64,000 bases of DNA, from positions 682,048 to 746,047 of the forward strand of contig SRSL01000001.1 of NCBI GenBank assembly GCA_009735695.1, read 5' to 3'. Below the pieces are notes generated by a model. It was not told the origin of the DNA. It saw only the letters and a list, made by a program, of their open reading frames with translations, and did not search any database. Position numbers and translations under genes: made by a program. Shown here piece after piece: positions 7,457-17,573 of the stretch (the first letter of the stretch is position 1; each line of letters begins with the position of its first letter). This DNA is from Christiangramia bathymodioli (lineage in GTDB: Bacteria > Bacteroidota > Bacteroidia > Flavobacteriales > Flavobacteriaceae).

Positions 7457-10083
7457 GAATATTTTTCAGCCTCATTTTTCTGATCTTCTTTGCTGGCAAT
7501 ATTAGCGCCCAAACCACTATTTCCGGTAAAGTGATGGATAGCCAGGCAAAGCTGCTAAATGGTGCGACCGTCATGATCAAAAAAGACAGTAGTTCAGCTA
7601 TCCTGGCTTATGGTATTTCAGGGAAAGAAGGTCGATTCAGTATCAAGGTAAATTCGGAAGCTGACAGCCTGCTGGTAAAAACTTCGTATATAGGATTTTC
7701 GAGCAGGGAACAAATGATCAGCAACTCTTCCCAGGAACTGGAAGTTATCCTGAAAGCTTCTTCCGAAGAATTAAAAGAAGTGCTGGTAGAAGCCAAAATG
7801 CTTGACCAACGTGGCGACACCCTCAGTTTTTCAGTGGCGGCTTATAAAGGAAAAGAAGACCGGGTGATCGCCGATGTCCTTAAAAAGATTCCAGGAATCG
7901 AAATCCTGCCTGGCGGACAAATTCGCTACCAGGGCGAACCCATTCAAAAATATTATATAGAAGGCCTGGACATGTTGGAAGGTCGCTACAACCTGGCCAA
8001 TGAAAACATGAATGCCAATGCGGTCTCCAAGGTGGAGATCCTCGAAAATCATCAGCCCATCAAGGTCCTGGATTCCCTGGAATTTTCAGAAAGGGCATCT
8101 CTGAACATCAAGCTCAAAAAAGATGTTACCTTAACTGGCTCAGCTGAAATTGGTGCAGGCCTCTCCCCTTTCCTGTGGCAGGTAAAAGCAACTCCCATGA
8201 TCTTTACAGAAAAAAGGCAGGCACTGGTTACCTACCAGAGCAACAATACAGGAAAAGACCTTTTCAGGGAGATTCGCGACTTTTCTTTCGACCTGAATAC
8301 TAGAAATTTCAATATGGAACCAGACCAATTGCTATTTATCGCCAAAATCCCGGAGCCTTCATTCGCTACAGAACGCTGGCTGGATAACAATGCTCACCTG
8401 GCATCCCTAAATTTCCTGGAAAAACTGGGGAATGACTTTGAATTAAAGGCGAATATTTCCTACCTCAACGACTCCCAGCTACAGCAGGGAAGGCAAAATA
8501 CGCGATTCTTTACTCCAATCGACACCATAGATCTGCGGGAAGTAACCAGAAATCGATTCTTTATAAACGATTGGAAATCCAAATTAACCCTTGAAAAAAA
8601 TACAGATGATAGATTTCTGAAAAACCAGTTAGAAATGAATGCTTCCTGGAATTCTGCCAGAGGATTAATTAATAGAGATAGTACAAATGTCGACCAGGAC
8701 CTGGAAATACCTTTCCAGGCGATCAGGAACAATTTTCAAATGCTGAGTCCGGTAGGGAAACAGCTAGTTAATTTCAGGTCGGTAATTGGATATTCAGAAT
8801 CCCAACAGGAACTCGAAGTAAAGCCAGGACAATTTCCCGAAATCCTGAATCAAAACCTGGATTATGAAACAACTTACCAGGATCTACAAAGAACTGAACT
8901 TTTTACCGATAATTCAGCTGGCTTCAACAAGGGGCTTGGGAACTTCAGTCTTTCGCCTAAAATCGGTTTTCAATATGCCCGGGAAAGACTGAATTCCGAA
9001 CTATCGGGAGGTTTAGAAACAGAAAATGAAAATTTCAGAAACGATCTGGAATATCGTGATACAGAACTATATTTCGATAACAGTGTGCGTTATAAAAGCG
9101 ATGATGAATCCTGGAACCTTCGCCTCACCACAGATCTCGCTTTGAAAAACCTGATAGCCGGTTCGAGTTTTGGGAGAAACGACAGGGAGTTACAAAAACT
9201 GGTGTTTGAACCGTCTCTTTTCGCGACGAAAAAGCTCTCGGCTTTCTGGGAGACCACTTTATCGGCAGGCCTCAATTATGAATTTGGAGGCATAAACCGG
9301 CTTTACCAGGGCCTGATATTGACCAATTACAGGCAGTTACAAACTTATGATTCTCCAATTTCAGAAGATCGCAATGAAAACTACCGTTTTTCCCTGAATT
9401 ACCGGAATCCCTTGAAACAATTTTTCGTAAATGCATCCTACCGTTTTATGAACACCAAATCCAATCTTCTTTATTCTTCTTTGATAACCGAAAACGGTAC
9501 CAGCCTGATCCAGGCCCTGGAAAGAGACAATTATACACAAACCCATTCCCTCGGGCTTGAAATTAGCCAGTATTTCCTCAAGCTTAACACCACTTTCAAA
9601 TTAAGTGGGAATTACCGGGTCACCAACCGGGAACAGATACTAAACCAGGAATTATCTAATCTTCAGAACAGGACCTATTCGGCGAGCCTGAATTTAGATT
9701 CTGAGATCACCGACTGGTTTAGCGCAAATTATAAGGCTGAGATTAGTTTTTTTGAGACCTACATTAATACCAGTAAGTTTCAGAATATAAACGCGGGGAA
9801 TCATTTTCTGAACCTGTATTTCTTCCCAGCAGATAACCAGTACCTCAATATTGGCGCAGAACTCTATGACAACTCGGTTTCCATGACCAGTGAGAACTAT
9901 TTCATCAATCTTAAATACAATTACCAGTTCGAAAAGGCGGGACTGGACCTCAGCCTGAACTGGAACAACATCCTGGATACCGACTCTTTTTCGAATGTCT
10001 ATACTTCTGAATACTCCTACGTAGAAACAAGTTATGTGTTAAGACCCTCGCAGTTTCTGTTAAGTCTTAAGTTCTCCTTCTAA
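7453..10083 (+). CDS. TonB-dependent-receptor-like outer membrane barrel with carboxypeptidase-regulatory-like domain
   Basis: An 876-residue exported protein. It has a signal peptide (about residues 1-20, ending NISAQ), a carboxypeptidase-regulatory-like beta-sandwich (about 21-110, starting TTISGKVMDSQ), a plug-like region (about 115-220, with DVLKKIPGIEILPGGQIRYQ and VSKVEILENHQPIKVL), then a long beta-barrel rich in alternating aromatic strands ending in LSLKFSF, a terminal Phe as expected for BAM substrates. This layout is known for Bacteroidota proteins found next to GLPGLI genes; it is not a SusC, and no SusD gene follows. Its start overlaps the stop of GLPGLI copy 3 by four bases, so it is translationally coupled to it. 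The transported substrate, if any, is unknown. Confidence 0.85.
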   Translation: MRIFFSLIFLIFFAGNISAQTTISGKVMDSQAKLLNGATVMIKKDSSSAILAYGISGKEGRFSIKVNSEADSLLVKTSYIGFSSREQMISNSSQELEVILKASSEELKEVLVEAKMLDQRGDTLSFSVAAYKGKEDRVIADVLKKIPGIEILPGGQIRYQGEPIQKYYIEGLDMLEGRYNLANENMNANAVSKVEILENHQPIKVLDSLEFSERASLNIKLKKDVTLTGSAEIGAGLSPFLWQVKATPMIFTEKRQALVTYQSNNTGKDLFREIRDFSFDLNTRNFNMEPDQLLFIAKIPEPSFATERWLDNNAHLASLNFLEKLGNDFELKANISYLNDSQLQQGRQNTRFFTPIDTIDLREVTRNRFFINDWKSKLTLEKNTDDRFLKNQLEMNASWNSARGLINRDSTNVDQDLEIPFQAIRNNFQMLSPVGKQLVNFRSVIGYSESQQELEVKPGQFPEILNQNLDYETTYQDLQRTELFTDNSAGFNKGLGNFSLSPKIGFQYARERLNSELSGGLETENENFRNDLEYRDTELYFDNSVRYKSDDESWNLRLTTDLALKNLIAGSSFGRNDRELQKLVFEPSLFATKKLSAFWETTLSAGLNYEFGGINRLYQGLILTNYRQLQTYDSPISEDRNENYRFSLNYRNPLKQFFVNASYRFMNTKSNLLYSSLITENGTSLIQALERDNYTQTHSLGLEISQYFLKLNTTFKLSGNYRVTNREQILNQELSNLQNRTYSASLNLDSEITDWFSANYKAEISFFETYINTSKFQNINAGNHFLNLYFFPADNQYLNIGAELYDNSVSMTSENYFINLKYNYQFEKAGLDLSLNWNNILDTDSFSNVYTSEYSYVETSYVLRPSQFLLSLKFSF

Positions 10084-10133
10084 AATTTCCGGTTATTTTT
10101 TCGGAAATTGAACTTCAGAAAACAATCCAGACC

Positions 10134-10592
10134 ATGAAAAAATTAGAGATCAGGGCGGCCCTGCAGATAGCCAAACCGGCAGATGAAGTGTTTGAAGCCA
10201 TCGCAGACCCCGAAAAAATGAAGAATTATTTTATTTCGGAAGGCAGTGGTAGGCTGGAAGAAGGCAAAACCGTGACCTGGAAATTCCCTGAGTTCGAAGA
10301 GAGATTCCCGGTGCAGGTTCTAAAAGTAGAAAGGCCTGAAACCATCATTCTGGAGTGGGAAGGATCTAAAGATCAAAGCTTAAAGGTAGAGTTCAGTTTT
10401 GAAGAGATTTCGGAAGATAAAACGCTGGTGCAGATCACTGAGGGCAAAATGCAGGCCGATGAAGAAGGCCTGGAGTGGTATGGTAGAAATTCCGGAGGCT
10501 GGGCTAATTTCCTGGCCTGCTTAAAAGCCTACCTGGAGTTTGGGATCAACCTAAGAAAAGGAGGATTCGATTTTATGAAAGGCCCGGCATAA
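10134..10592 (+). CDS. SRPBCC/AHSA1-type START-fold protein
   Basis: A 152-residue cytoplasmic protein of the SRPBCC superfamily (activator of Hsp90 ATPase homologue 1-like). Typical features are the opening IRAALQIAKPADEVFEAIADPEKMKNYF, the central TVTWKFPEF and the late helix SGGWANFLACLKAYLEFG. Family members bind hydrophobic ligands in a deep pocket; no ligand can be named. It follows the barrel gene by 50 bases and is probably cotranscribed or separately expressed before the terminator at 10613-10650. Confidence 0.85.
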   Translation: MKKLEIRAALQIAKPADEVFEAIADPEKMKNYFISEGSGRLEEGKTVTWKFPEFEERFPVQVLKVERPETIILEWEGSKDQSLKVEFSFEEISEDKTLVQITEGKMQADEEGLEWYGRNSGGWANFLACLKAYLEFGINLRKGGFDFMKGPA

Positions 10593-10612
10593 ATTTTTCA
10601 ATGTAACATAAA

Positions 10613-10650
10613 AAACAAAAAACCTGCTCCGTTAAGAAGCAGGTTTTTTT
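10613..10650. terminator. bidirectional Rho-independent terminator
   Basis: Perfect 8-base arms AACCTGCT (10621-10628) and AGCAGGTT (10638-10645) with a nine-base loop, an A-run on the left and a T-run on the right. It sits between the convergent SRPBCC and groEL genes and can serve both. Confidence 0.88.
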
Positions 10651-10693
10651 ATTGAAAATCGGGAAGATCTAAATCTTAGATCTCAAATCTATC

Positions 10694-12349
<1,656 letters not shown>

Positions 12350-12435
12350 TCAGTAATTAAAACTGAAAATGTCTGGTTAATTAATTTTTTGTTGAATGTT
12401 TCCTGCGGATGCAGGTGAAATTATTGGAGTGAAAC

Positions 12436-12711
12436 TTATACTATAGCTAGTATGTCATCTTCCCGCATGATCAGGTAATCTGTACCTTCAAGCTTTAGCT
12501 CGGTTCCGGCATATTTTCCGTAAAGAACCATATCACCTTCCTTAACGGTCATCTTATGATCTTTTGTTCCAGAACCAACTGCTACCACTTTTCCTCTTTG
12601 TGGTTTTTCTTTAGCAGTATCAGGAATGATAATACCAGAAGCAGTTTTGTTCTCTGCAGCTACAGGCTCAATAACAACCCTGTCTGAAAGCGGTTTAATG
12701 TTTAGTCCCAT
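12436..12711 (-). CDS. groES: co-chaperonin GroES
   Basis: A 91-residue Gro[22 protein letters not shown] at the start, the mobile loop around [19 protein letters not shown], and the roof/terminal strand [14 protein letters not shown]. It caps the GroEL ring. It is first in the groESL pair; the region just upstream carries three direct copies of TGCCAGCT (12776-12820), which may be of regulatory or only repeat origin. Confidence 0.98.
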   Translation of the reverse strand: MGLNIKPLSDRVVIEPVAAENKTASGIIIPDTAKEKPQRGKVVAVGSGTKDHKMTVKEGDMVLYGKYAGTELKLEGTDYLIMREDDILAIV

Positions 12712-12775
12712 TTTATAAAATTTTATTTAGGTTAATTAATTTTTTGAAAGTCGGTTAGGGATATTTCTAAAATTA

Positions 12776-12835
12776 TGCCAGCTGTATATTTCTGCCAGCT
12801 ATCAATAAAAAATGCCAGCTTGTCATAAGCTGGCA
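12776..12835. repeat. three direct copies of TGCCAGCT plus one inverted copy upstream of groES
   Basis: TGCCAGCT occurs at 12776-12783, 12793-12800 and 12813-12820 (17 and 20 bases apart), with the inverted AGCTGGCA at 12828-12835. The last direct copy and the inverted one are the arms of the secG terminator. The first two are 65-90 bases upstream of the groES start. Confidence 0.7.
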
Positions 12836-12840
12836 TTTTC
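12808..12840 (-). terminator. Rho-independent terminator of the miaB-secG run
   Basis: Eleven-base perfect arms AATGCCAGCTT (12811-12821) and AAGCTGGCATT (12827-12837), five-base loop, and a T-rich tail when read on the minus strand. It lies 24 bases past the secG stop and separates that run from groESL. Confidence 0.88.
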
Positions 12841-12863
12841 AAATTATAATATTTTCTTAAAAC

Positions 12864-13205
12864 CTACTGAGCGCTGTCAGTTTCAACTGGCTGCTGAGCC
12901 GGAGTTTGAGTTGCAGGAACTTCAGTATTTACTGGCTCGTCGCTTTCAAAAACTCTTGTTTCAGCACCCGGAGTATCCATAATGGTCACATTTGAAAGAA
13001 GGATCAAAACCAACAGAAGAGTTGCAAGCGTCCAGGTTGATTTATCAAGGAAATCGGTTGTTTTCTTAACCCCTCCCAATTGCTGGCCTCCACCACCAAA
13101 AGAAGAAGAAAGCCCTCCACCTTTAGGATTTTGTACCATGATCACAACTACCAGCAAAAATGCCACGATAATTATTAAAGCTAAAAAAATAGTGAATGTG
13201 CTCAT
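12864..13205 (-). CDS. secG: preprotein translocase subunit SecG
   Basis: A 113-residue inner-membrane protein with two hydrophobic segments (about residues 3-22 and 56-76) flanking the SecG signature NPKGGGLSSSFGGGGQQ. SecG assists SecYEG-mediated export. The C-terminal 35 residues are acidic, Pro/Thr-rich and poorly conserved, which is usual in this phylum. It starts 3 bases after the stop of the TPR-like gene and is the last gene of the minus-strand run. Confidence 0.95.
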   Translation of the reverse strand: MSTFTIFLALIIIVAFLLVVVIMVQNPKGGGLSSSFGGGGQQLGGVKKTTDFLDKSTWTLATLLLVLILLSNVTIMDTPGAETRVFESDEPVNTEVPATQTPAQQPVETDSAQ

Positions 13206-13207
13206 TC

Positions 13208-14083
13208 TTATTCGTTATTAGTGTCTTGTAATTTCTCTATTGCCCGAATTTGGTCTGCAAAGAAACCACTTTTTTCGGGATTTTTCAAAATTAATATTTT
13301 ATATGCCTGTATGGCTTTTTTATAGTTCTTTTGTTCGAGATAAACCTTGGCTAAGGTCTCTGTCATAAGGGATTCCGGGGAGGAAAGGCTTTGTTCAGCA
13401 AGATTGCCTTTACGGGTGGTTTCTCCCGGTTTGATCTTCGGGTTTTTAGAAATGAACTCTTCGATAAGCTCAAATTTTCGCAACCTAGATTCATCGGTTT
13501 CTTCAGGTCTTTTTTCTTCCCTTTCGATCGGTTGCGCTCGTGTTAATTTTAACCATTCTGAAAAGGAATGCGCTTCCTTATCATTAAATTCGAGCGGCTT
13601 CCCAATTCCCAGAGATTCCTCAGAGGTTTTATCTTCCTTTTCCTCCTCTTCTGAAGGCAGTTCCGGTTTTTCAACCCTTTCAAAAAGTGCCGGATCCATA
13701 ACCCTTTCAGATTCCCACTGCTTCATCCGGATCGCCTCGTTAAGATCTATACTCGTGTTACCATGTACCACCTCCGGTTCGTAAACGGTGATATCCATGA
13801 GCTTAACCTCCTGTTCCTTGATCTCTTTGGCGATCTGGTTCTGGTTGAATTCCCTGGAAGTGATGAATTCAAAGAGTATGCTTCGATCTGTGGTATAGGC
13901 CGCGGTTTTCTTTAAAGCCGAATTGTAGCTGAATTCCTGATGTTCTTTTAAGCCTTTTAATCTTAATGCCCTTAACGCTTGAAAATAGGGAGCCTTGCCC
14001 AGGATCTTTTCAATTTCCCGGGTTTGCTCGGCTGTGATCTCTGCCGGATTTTCAAGCAAATATGTAAGGCTTTGTTTGTCCAT
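13208..14083 (-). CDS. TPR-like protein conserved in Flavobacteriia, function unknown
   Basis: A 291-residue soluble protein without signal peptide. The N-terminal part (about 1-80) starts MDKQSLTYLLENPAEITAEQ and looks helical; the middle (about 130-200) is highly charged; the C-terminal segment SLMTETLAKVYLEQKNYKKA, followed by QAYKILILKNPEKSGFFADQ, is a single tetratricopeptide-like helix pair. Such repeats bind partner proteins. It directly abuts lptE (stop to start without a gap) and secG, so a role around envelope biogenesis is a reasonable guess from context only. Confidence 0.75.
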   Translation of the reverse strand: MDKQSLTYLLENPAEITAEQTREIEKILGKAPYFQALRALRLKGLKEHQEFSYNSALKKTAAYTTDRSILFEFITSREFNQNQIAKEIKEQEVKLMDITVYEPEVVHGNTSIDLNEAIRMKQWESERVMDPALFERVEKPELPSEEEEKEDKTSEESLGIGKPLEFNDKEAHSFSEWLKLTRAQPIEREEKRPEETDESRLRKFELIEEFISKNPKIKPGETTRKGNLAEQSLSSPESLMTETLAKVYLEQKNYKKAIQAYKILILKNPEKSGFFADQIRAIEKLQDTNNE

Positions 14084-14590
14084 CTACCAGTCGGCTAATG
14101 CTGCATTGAATATATCCTGGGTTATACGAGTGTAGATCTCATCCAGTGCTGTTTCCAGGGCGGCTCCCACCAGCTGAGTGGTTGCCGGGTAATCATAGAA
14201 AAATGAAAATCTTCTTTCAAAATCCTTTTCAGGTTCCAGCACATTATAATAACGTACGTTCACCGCGATGGTCAACCTGTTCTGAGCCGCCGTATTTTGC
14301 GCGGTAGCCGACATGGGTGAAATATAATATTCCACGATCTCACCTTCAAAAATCAGGTCTCCGTTCGTGTTCACCAGGCTTAAAGAGGTCTGGTTCTGAA
14401 TAAGATCCTGAAGAGAAATGGTAAATGCTCGATCTATTCCCGGTTCAACAAGGTCTGCATTGTTCTGAAAAAAGTTCACCTGGAAGGTCTCAGCGTTCCC
14501 CGTATCGGCACCTGTGAAAGAATAGACACCACATGACTGCATAGTTGAGATCAGGAAAATGGAGCAAAAAATTAAAAGAAGTTTCTTCAT
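14084..14590 (-). CDS. lptE: LptE-family lipoprotein (LPS assembly)
   Basis: A 168-residue lipoprotein with the signal MKKLLLIFCSIFLISTMQSC, lipid-modified Cys at position 20, then GVYSFTGADTGN, the start typical of Bacteroidota LptE-like proteins. LptE plugs and supports LptD in lipopolysaccharide insertion at the outer membrane. Conserved parts include RLTIAVNVRYYNVLEPEKDFERRFSFF in the middle and DEIYTRITQDIFNAALADW at the end. It lies between the sigma54 activator and the TPR-like gene on the same strand. Confidence 0.85.
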   Translation of the reverse strand: MKKLLLIFCSIFLISTMQSCGVYSFTGADTGNAETFQVNFFQNNADLVEPGIDRAFTISLQDLIQNQTSLSLVNTNGDLIFEGEIVEYYISPMSATAQNTAAQNRLTIAVNVRYYNVLEPEKDFERRFSFFYDYPATTQLVGAALETALDEIYTRITQDIFNAALADW

Positions 14591-14677
14591 GTTTAAAGCT
14601 ATAAGCTTTAAGTATTAAGCAGCCAAAATAGCAAAATTTGAAATATTAGCTTATGGCTAAAAGCTGATTGCTTATTA

Positions 14678-15940
14678 CTATAAATTATACTGTTTGATCT
14701 TTCGGTACAGGGTACGTTCGCTGATTCCCAGTTCCTCTGCTGCCGCTTTTCTTTTGCCGTTATGTCTTTCTAGGGATTTCTTTATCAGCTCGAGCTCCTT
14801 ATCTTGCAGAGACAGGGTTTCCTCCTCCTCGATCTCTTCCGCAAAATAATATTTATCTTTTTCTTCCTGTTTTTGAGGTGCATTCTGCTGCGGGATCTGG
14901 AGTACTTCCAGTTTTTCATCATCGATATCGGCTTCATCGATATCGTCACCGCTGTTCCCGTAGATCTTCTGGATCAAACTCTCATTTTCATCCTGCACCT
15001 GCTTGGAATCTCCTTCCTGCATTAACTTCAATGTAAGTTTCTTAAGGTCATTCAGGTCGCTTTTCATATCAAAAAGCACCTTGTAAAGGATCTCGCGTTC
15101 ATTGCTGAAGTCGCTTTCCTTTTTCCCTTCTGAAATTACCGCCGGCAAATTGCTGCCCACATCAGGAAGGTACTGCCTTAATTCATCGGCACTGATGCTT
15201 CGGTCCTGTTCCAGAACAGAGATTTGTTCGGCTATATTCCGAAGCTGACGTATATTTCCGCCCCAGCGATATTTCTGCAATAACTCCACCGCATCATCTT
15301 CCAGTTTAATGGTAGGCATTTTATACTTCATGCCGAAGTCTGAAGCGAACTTCCTGAACAACAAATGTATGTCTCCTTTTCGCTCGCGTAAAGGTGGCAG
15401 GTTGATCTCTACCGTACTCAATCTGTAGTAAAGATCTTCACGGAATTTCTCTTTTTTAATAGACTCGAACATATTGATATTGGTCGCCGCCACGATTCGC
15501 ACGTTGGTCTTCTGAACCTTGGACGATCCCACCTTGATGAATTCTCCATTTTCAAGCACCCGCAAAAGCCTAACCTGGGTAGGAAGCGGCAATTCACCTA
15601 CCTCATCCAGGAAAATGGTTCCACCATCGGCAACCTCAAAATACCCATTTCGGGTTTGGGTAGCACCGGTAAAGGCACCTTTTTCGTGACCAAAAAGTTC
15701 ACTGTCTATAGTACCTTCAGGAATGGCCCCGCAGTTTACGGCAATATATTTTCCATGCTTTCTGTGCGAAAGGGCATGAATGATCTTGGGGATGCTTTCC
15801 TTACCAACCCCGCTCTCACCCGTCACCAAAACCGAAATGTCGGTGGGGGCTACCTGTATGGCTTTTTCTATAGCGCGGTTCAGTTTTGGGTCATCCCCAA
15901 TAATCCCGAATCGCTGTTTTATTGCCTGGACTGATTCCAT
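14678..15940 (-). CDS. sigma-54 interacting transcriptional activator without receiver domain
   Basis: A 420-residue AAA+ bacterial enhancer-binding protein. The AAA+ domain starts almost at the N-terminus: Walker A GESGVGKE at residues 41-48, the sigma54-contact loop GAFTGA at 88-93, Walker B around GGTIFLDEVGELP, and the Fis-type helix-turn-helix at the end (KRKAAAEELGISERTLYRKI). There is no N-terminal receiver, GAF or PAS domain, so activity is probably set by expression or a partner protein. A charged linker (about 260-380) contains a coiled-coil-like stretch rich in Asp and Glu. It should activate RpoN-dependent promoters; targets are not visible. It lies between miaB and lptE, same strand. 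Confidence 0.92.
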   Translation of the reverse strand: MESVQAIKQRFGIIGDDPKLNRAIEKAIQVAPTDISVLVTGESGVGKESIPKIIHALSHRKHGKYIAVNCGAIPEGTIDSELFGHEKGAFTGATQTRNGYFEVADGGTIFLDEVGELPLPTQVRLLRVLENGEFIKVGSSKVQKTNVRIVAATNINMFESIKKEKFREDLYYRLSTVEINLPPLRERKGDIHLLFRKFASDFGMKYKMPTIKLEDDAVELLQKYRWGGNIRQLRNIAEQISVLEQDRSISADELRQYLPDVGSNLPAVISEGKKESDFSNEREILYKVLFDMKSDLNDLKKLTLKLMQEGDSKQVQDENESLIQKIYGNSGDDIDEADIDDEKLEVLQIPQQNAPQKQEEKDKYYFAEEIEEEETLSLQDKELELIKKSLERHNGKRKAAAEELGISERTLYRKIKQYNL

Positions 15941-15985
15941 TTATAGTATTCAGTAGTTAGTATTGAGTATTGAGACTAATAGCTG

Positions 15986-17431
15986 TTAATTGTTCTCGCT
16001 ATATCCTACCGGTGTTCCAATAAGGGTAGCACTTGTACAGTCTTCAACCTTCACATTTACAAAATCTCCAACCTGATAATTTTCCTTAGGGAAAACAACC
16101 ACGGTATTCTGGGAATTTCTTCCGCTCCAGTGAGCATCAGATTTTTTAGATTCCTTTTCGATCAAAACCTCAACGGTTTTTCCAAGAAATTTTTCGGTAT
16201 TATACCTGCTGTGTTTTTGCTGCAGGTCCACGATCTCCTGTAGCCTCCTTTTCTTATCAGCTTCAGGCACGTCGTCTTCAAATTTTCGAGCAGCCATGGT
16301 TCCCGGTCTTTCAGAATACGCGAACATAAACCCGAAATCGTATTTCACATATTCCATCAGTGAAAGCGTATCCTGGTGATCTTCTTCAGTCTCTGTCGGG
16401 AAACCGGTGATGATATCATGAGAGATTCCGCAGTCGGGGATTAGTTTTTTGATATTATCGATCAATTTGAAATATTCTTCCCTTGTATGCAAGCGATTCA
16501 TTTTCTTCAAAATTCGATCGCTCCCACTCTGCACTGGTAAGTGGATATAATTACAGATATTGGGGTACTTCGCCATCGCCTCTATTACATCCATCGTCAT
16601 ATCCTGAGGATTGGAAGTGGAGAATCGAATTCTCATCTTTGGCTGTGCTTCGGCTACCAGTTTTAATAAACCGGCAAAATTGGTTGCGGTGGCTTTCTGC
16701 ATTTCAGTAGCATTCTTGAAATCCTTCTTCAAACCGCCACCATACCAAAGGTAACTATCCACGTTCTGTCCCAGCAGGGTGATCTCCTTATAACCTTTAG
16801 CAGCCAGGTCGTTCACTTCTTCCACGATGCTTTGTGGATCCCGGCTTCGTTCCCTTCCGCGGGTAAAAGGCACCACGCAAAACGTACACATATTATCACA
16901 ACCGCGAGTGATGGAAACAAAAGCAGAAACTCCGTTAGACTGCAACCTAACCGGCGAAATATCTCCGTAGGTCTCTTCCTTGCTCAGGATCACATTCATC
17001 GCATTCCTGCCTTCTTCCACCTCGTTGATGAGATTTGGAAGATCTTTATAGGCATCTGGTCCCACAACAAGGTCCACGATCTTCTCTTCTTCGAGGAACT
17101 TGCTTTTCAAACGCTCGGCCATACAGCCAAGCACACCTACCTTCATTCCAGGATTGATCCGTTTCACCGCATTGTATTTCTCAAGGCGTTTACGAACCGT
17201 TTGTTCGGCTTTTTCCCTGATGGAGCAGGTATTTACCAGAACAAGATCGGCCTCCTCAAGATTTTGGGTGGTGTTAAAGCCTTCTTTTGAAAGTATCGAA
17301 GCCACGATCTCGGAATCGCTGAAGTTCATCTGGCAGCCATAACTTTCAATAAAAAGTTTACGGCCATTCTCTTTTTTAGGCTCTAATACTAAAGAATTAC
17401 CCTGTTTCGTTTCGTCTATTATCTTCTCCAT
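15986..17431 (-). CDS. miaB: tRNA-2-methylthio-N6-dimethylallyladenosine synthase MiaB
   Basis: A 481-residue radical SAM methylthiotransferase that adds the 2-methylthio group to i6A37 of tRNAs. The N-terminal MTTase domain has the cluster ligands in [24 protein letters not shown] and VLGCMAERL; the radical SAM motif is [20 protein letters not shown] (C-x3-C-x2-C); the C-terminal TRAM domain covers roughly the last 65 residues. An N-terminal extension of about 25 residues is normal in the phylum. It is the first gene of the run miaB - sigma54 activator - lptE - TPR-like - secG and has a good promoter at 17464-17494. Confidence 0.97.
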   Translation of the reverse strand: MEKIIDETKQGNSLVLEPKKENGRKLFIESYGCQMNFSDSEIVASILSKEGFNTTQNLEEADLVLVNTCSIREKAEQTVRKRLEKYNAVKRINPGMKVGVLGCMAERLKSKFLEEEKIVDLVVGPDAYKDLPNLINEVEEGRNAMNVILSKEETYGDISPVRLQSNGVSAFVSITRGCDNMCTFCVVPFTRGRERSRDPQSIVEEVNDLAAKGYKEITLLGQNVDSYLWYGGGLKKDFKNATEMQKATATNFAGLLKLVAEAQPKMRIRFSTSNPQDMTMDVIEAMAKYPNICNYIHLPVQSGSDRILKKMNRLHTREEYFKLIDNIKKLIPDCGISHDIITGFPTETEEDHQDTLSLMEYVKYDFGFMFAYSERPGTMAARKFEDDVPEADKKRRLQEIVDLQQKHSRYNTEKFLGKTVEVLIEKESKKSDAHWSGRNSQNTVVVFPKENYQVGDFVNVKVEDCTSATLIGTPVGYSENN

Positions 17432-17463
17432 ATTCTATTCGAACCTTTCGGTTTTTAGATTGG

Positions 17464-17494
17464 CAAAGATAGGGTTAAACTAGGTTCTGACAAA
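17464..17494 (-). promoter_or_regulatory. Bacteroidota-type promoter of miaB
   Basis: On the minus strand: TTTG (17494-17491), 19 bases, TATCTTTG (17471-17464), a full match to the TTTG / TAnnTTTG consensus, 33 bases upstream of the miaB start. Confidence 0.78.
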
Positions 17495-17573
17495 GTGACA
17501 GAAAAAATTTTATTAGGTCAACGCAACCATTTCATTTACATCGCATCTTATGAATAACTAACCAGTAGAAATT

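Noticed and set aside
10084-10109. Hairpin AATTTCCG/CGGAAATT after the barrel gene
   Set aside because: Ten-base loop, AT-rich stem and no T-run; not a convincing terminator.
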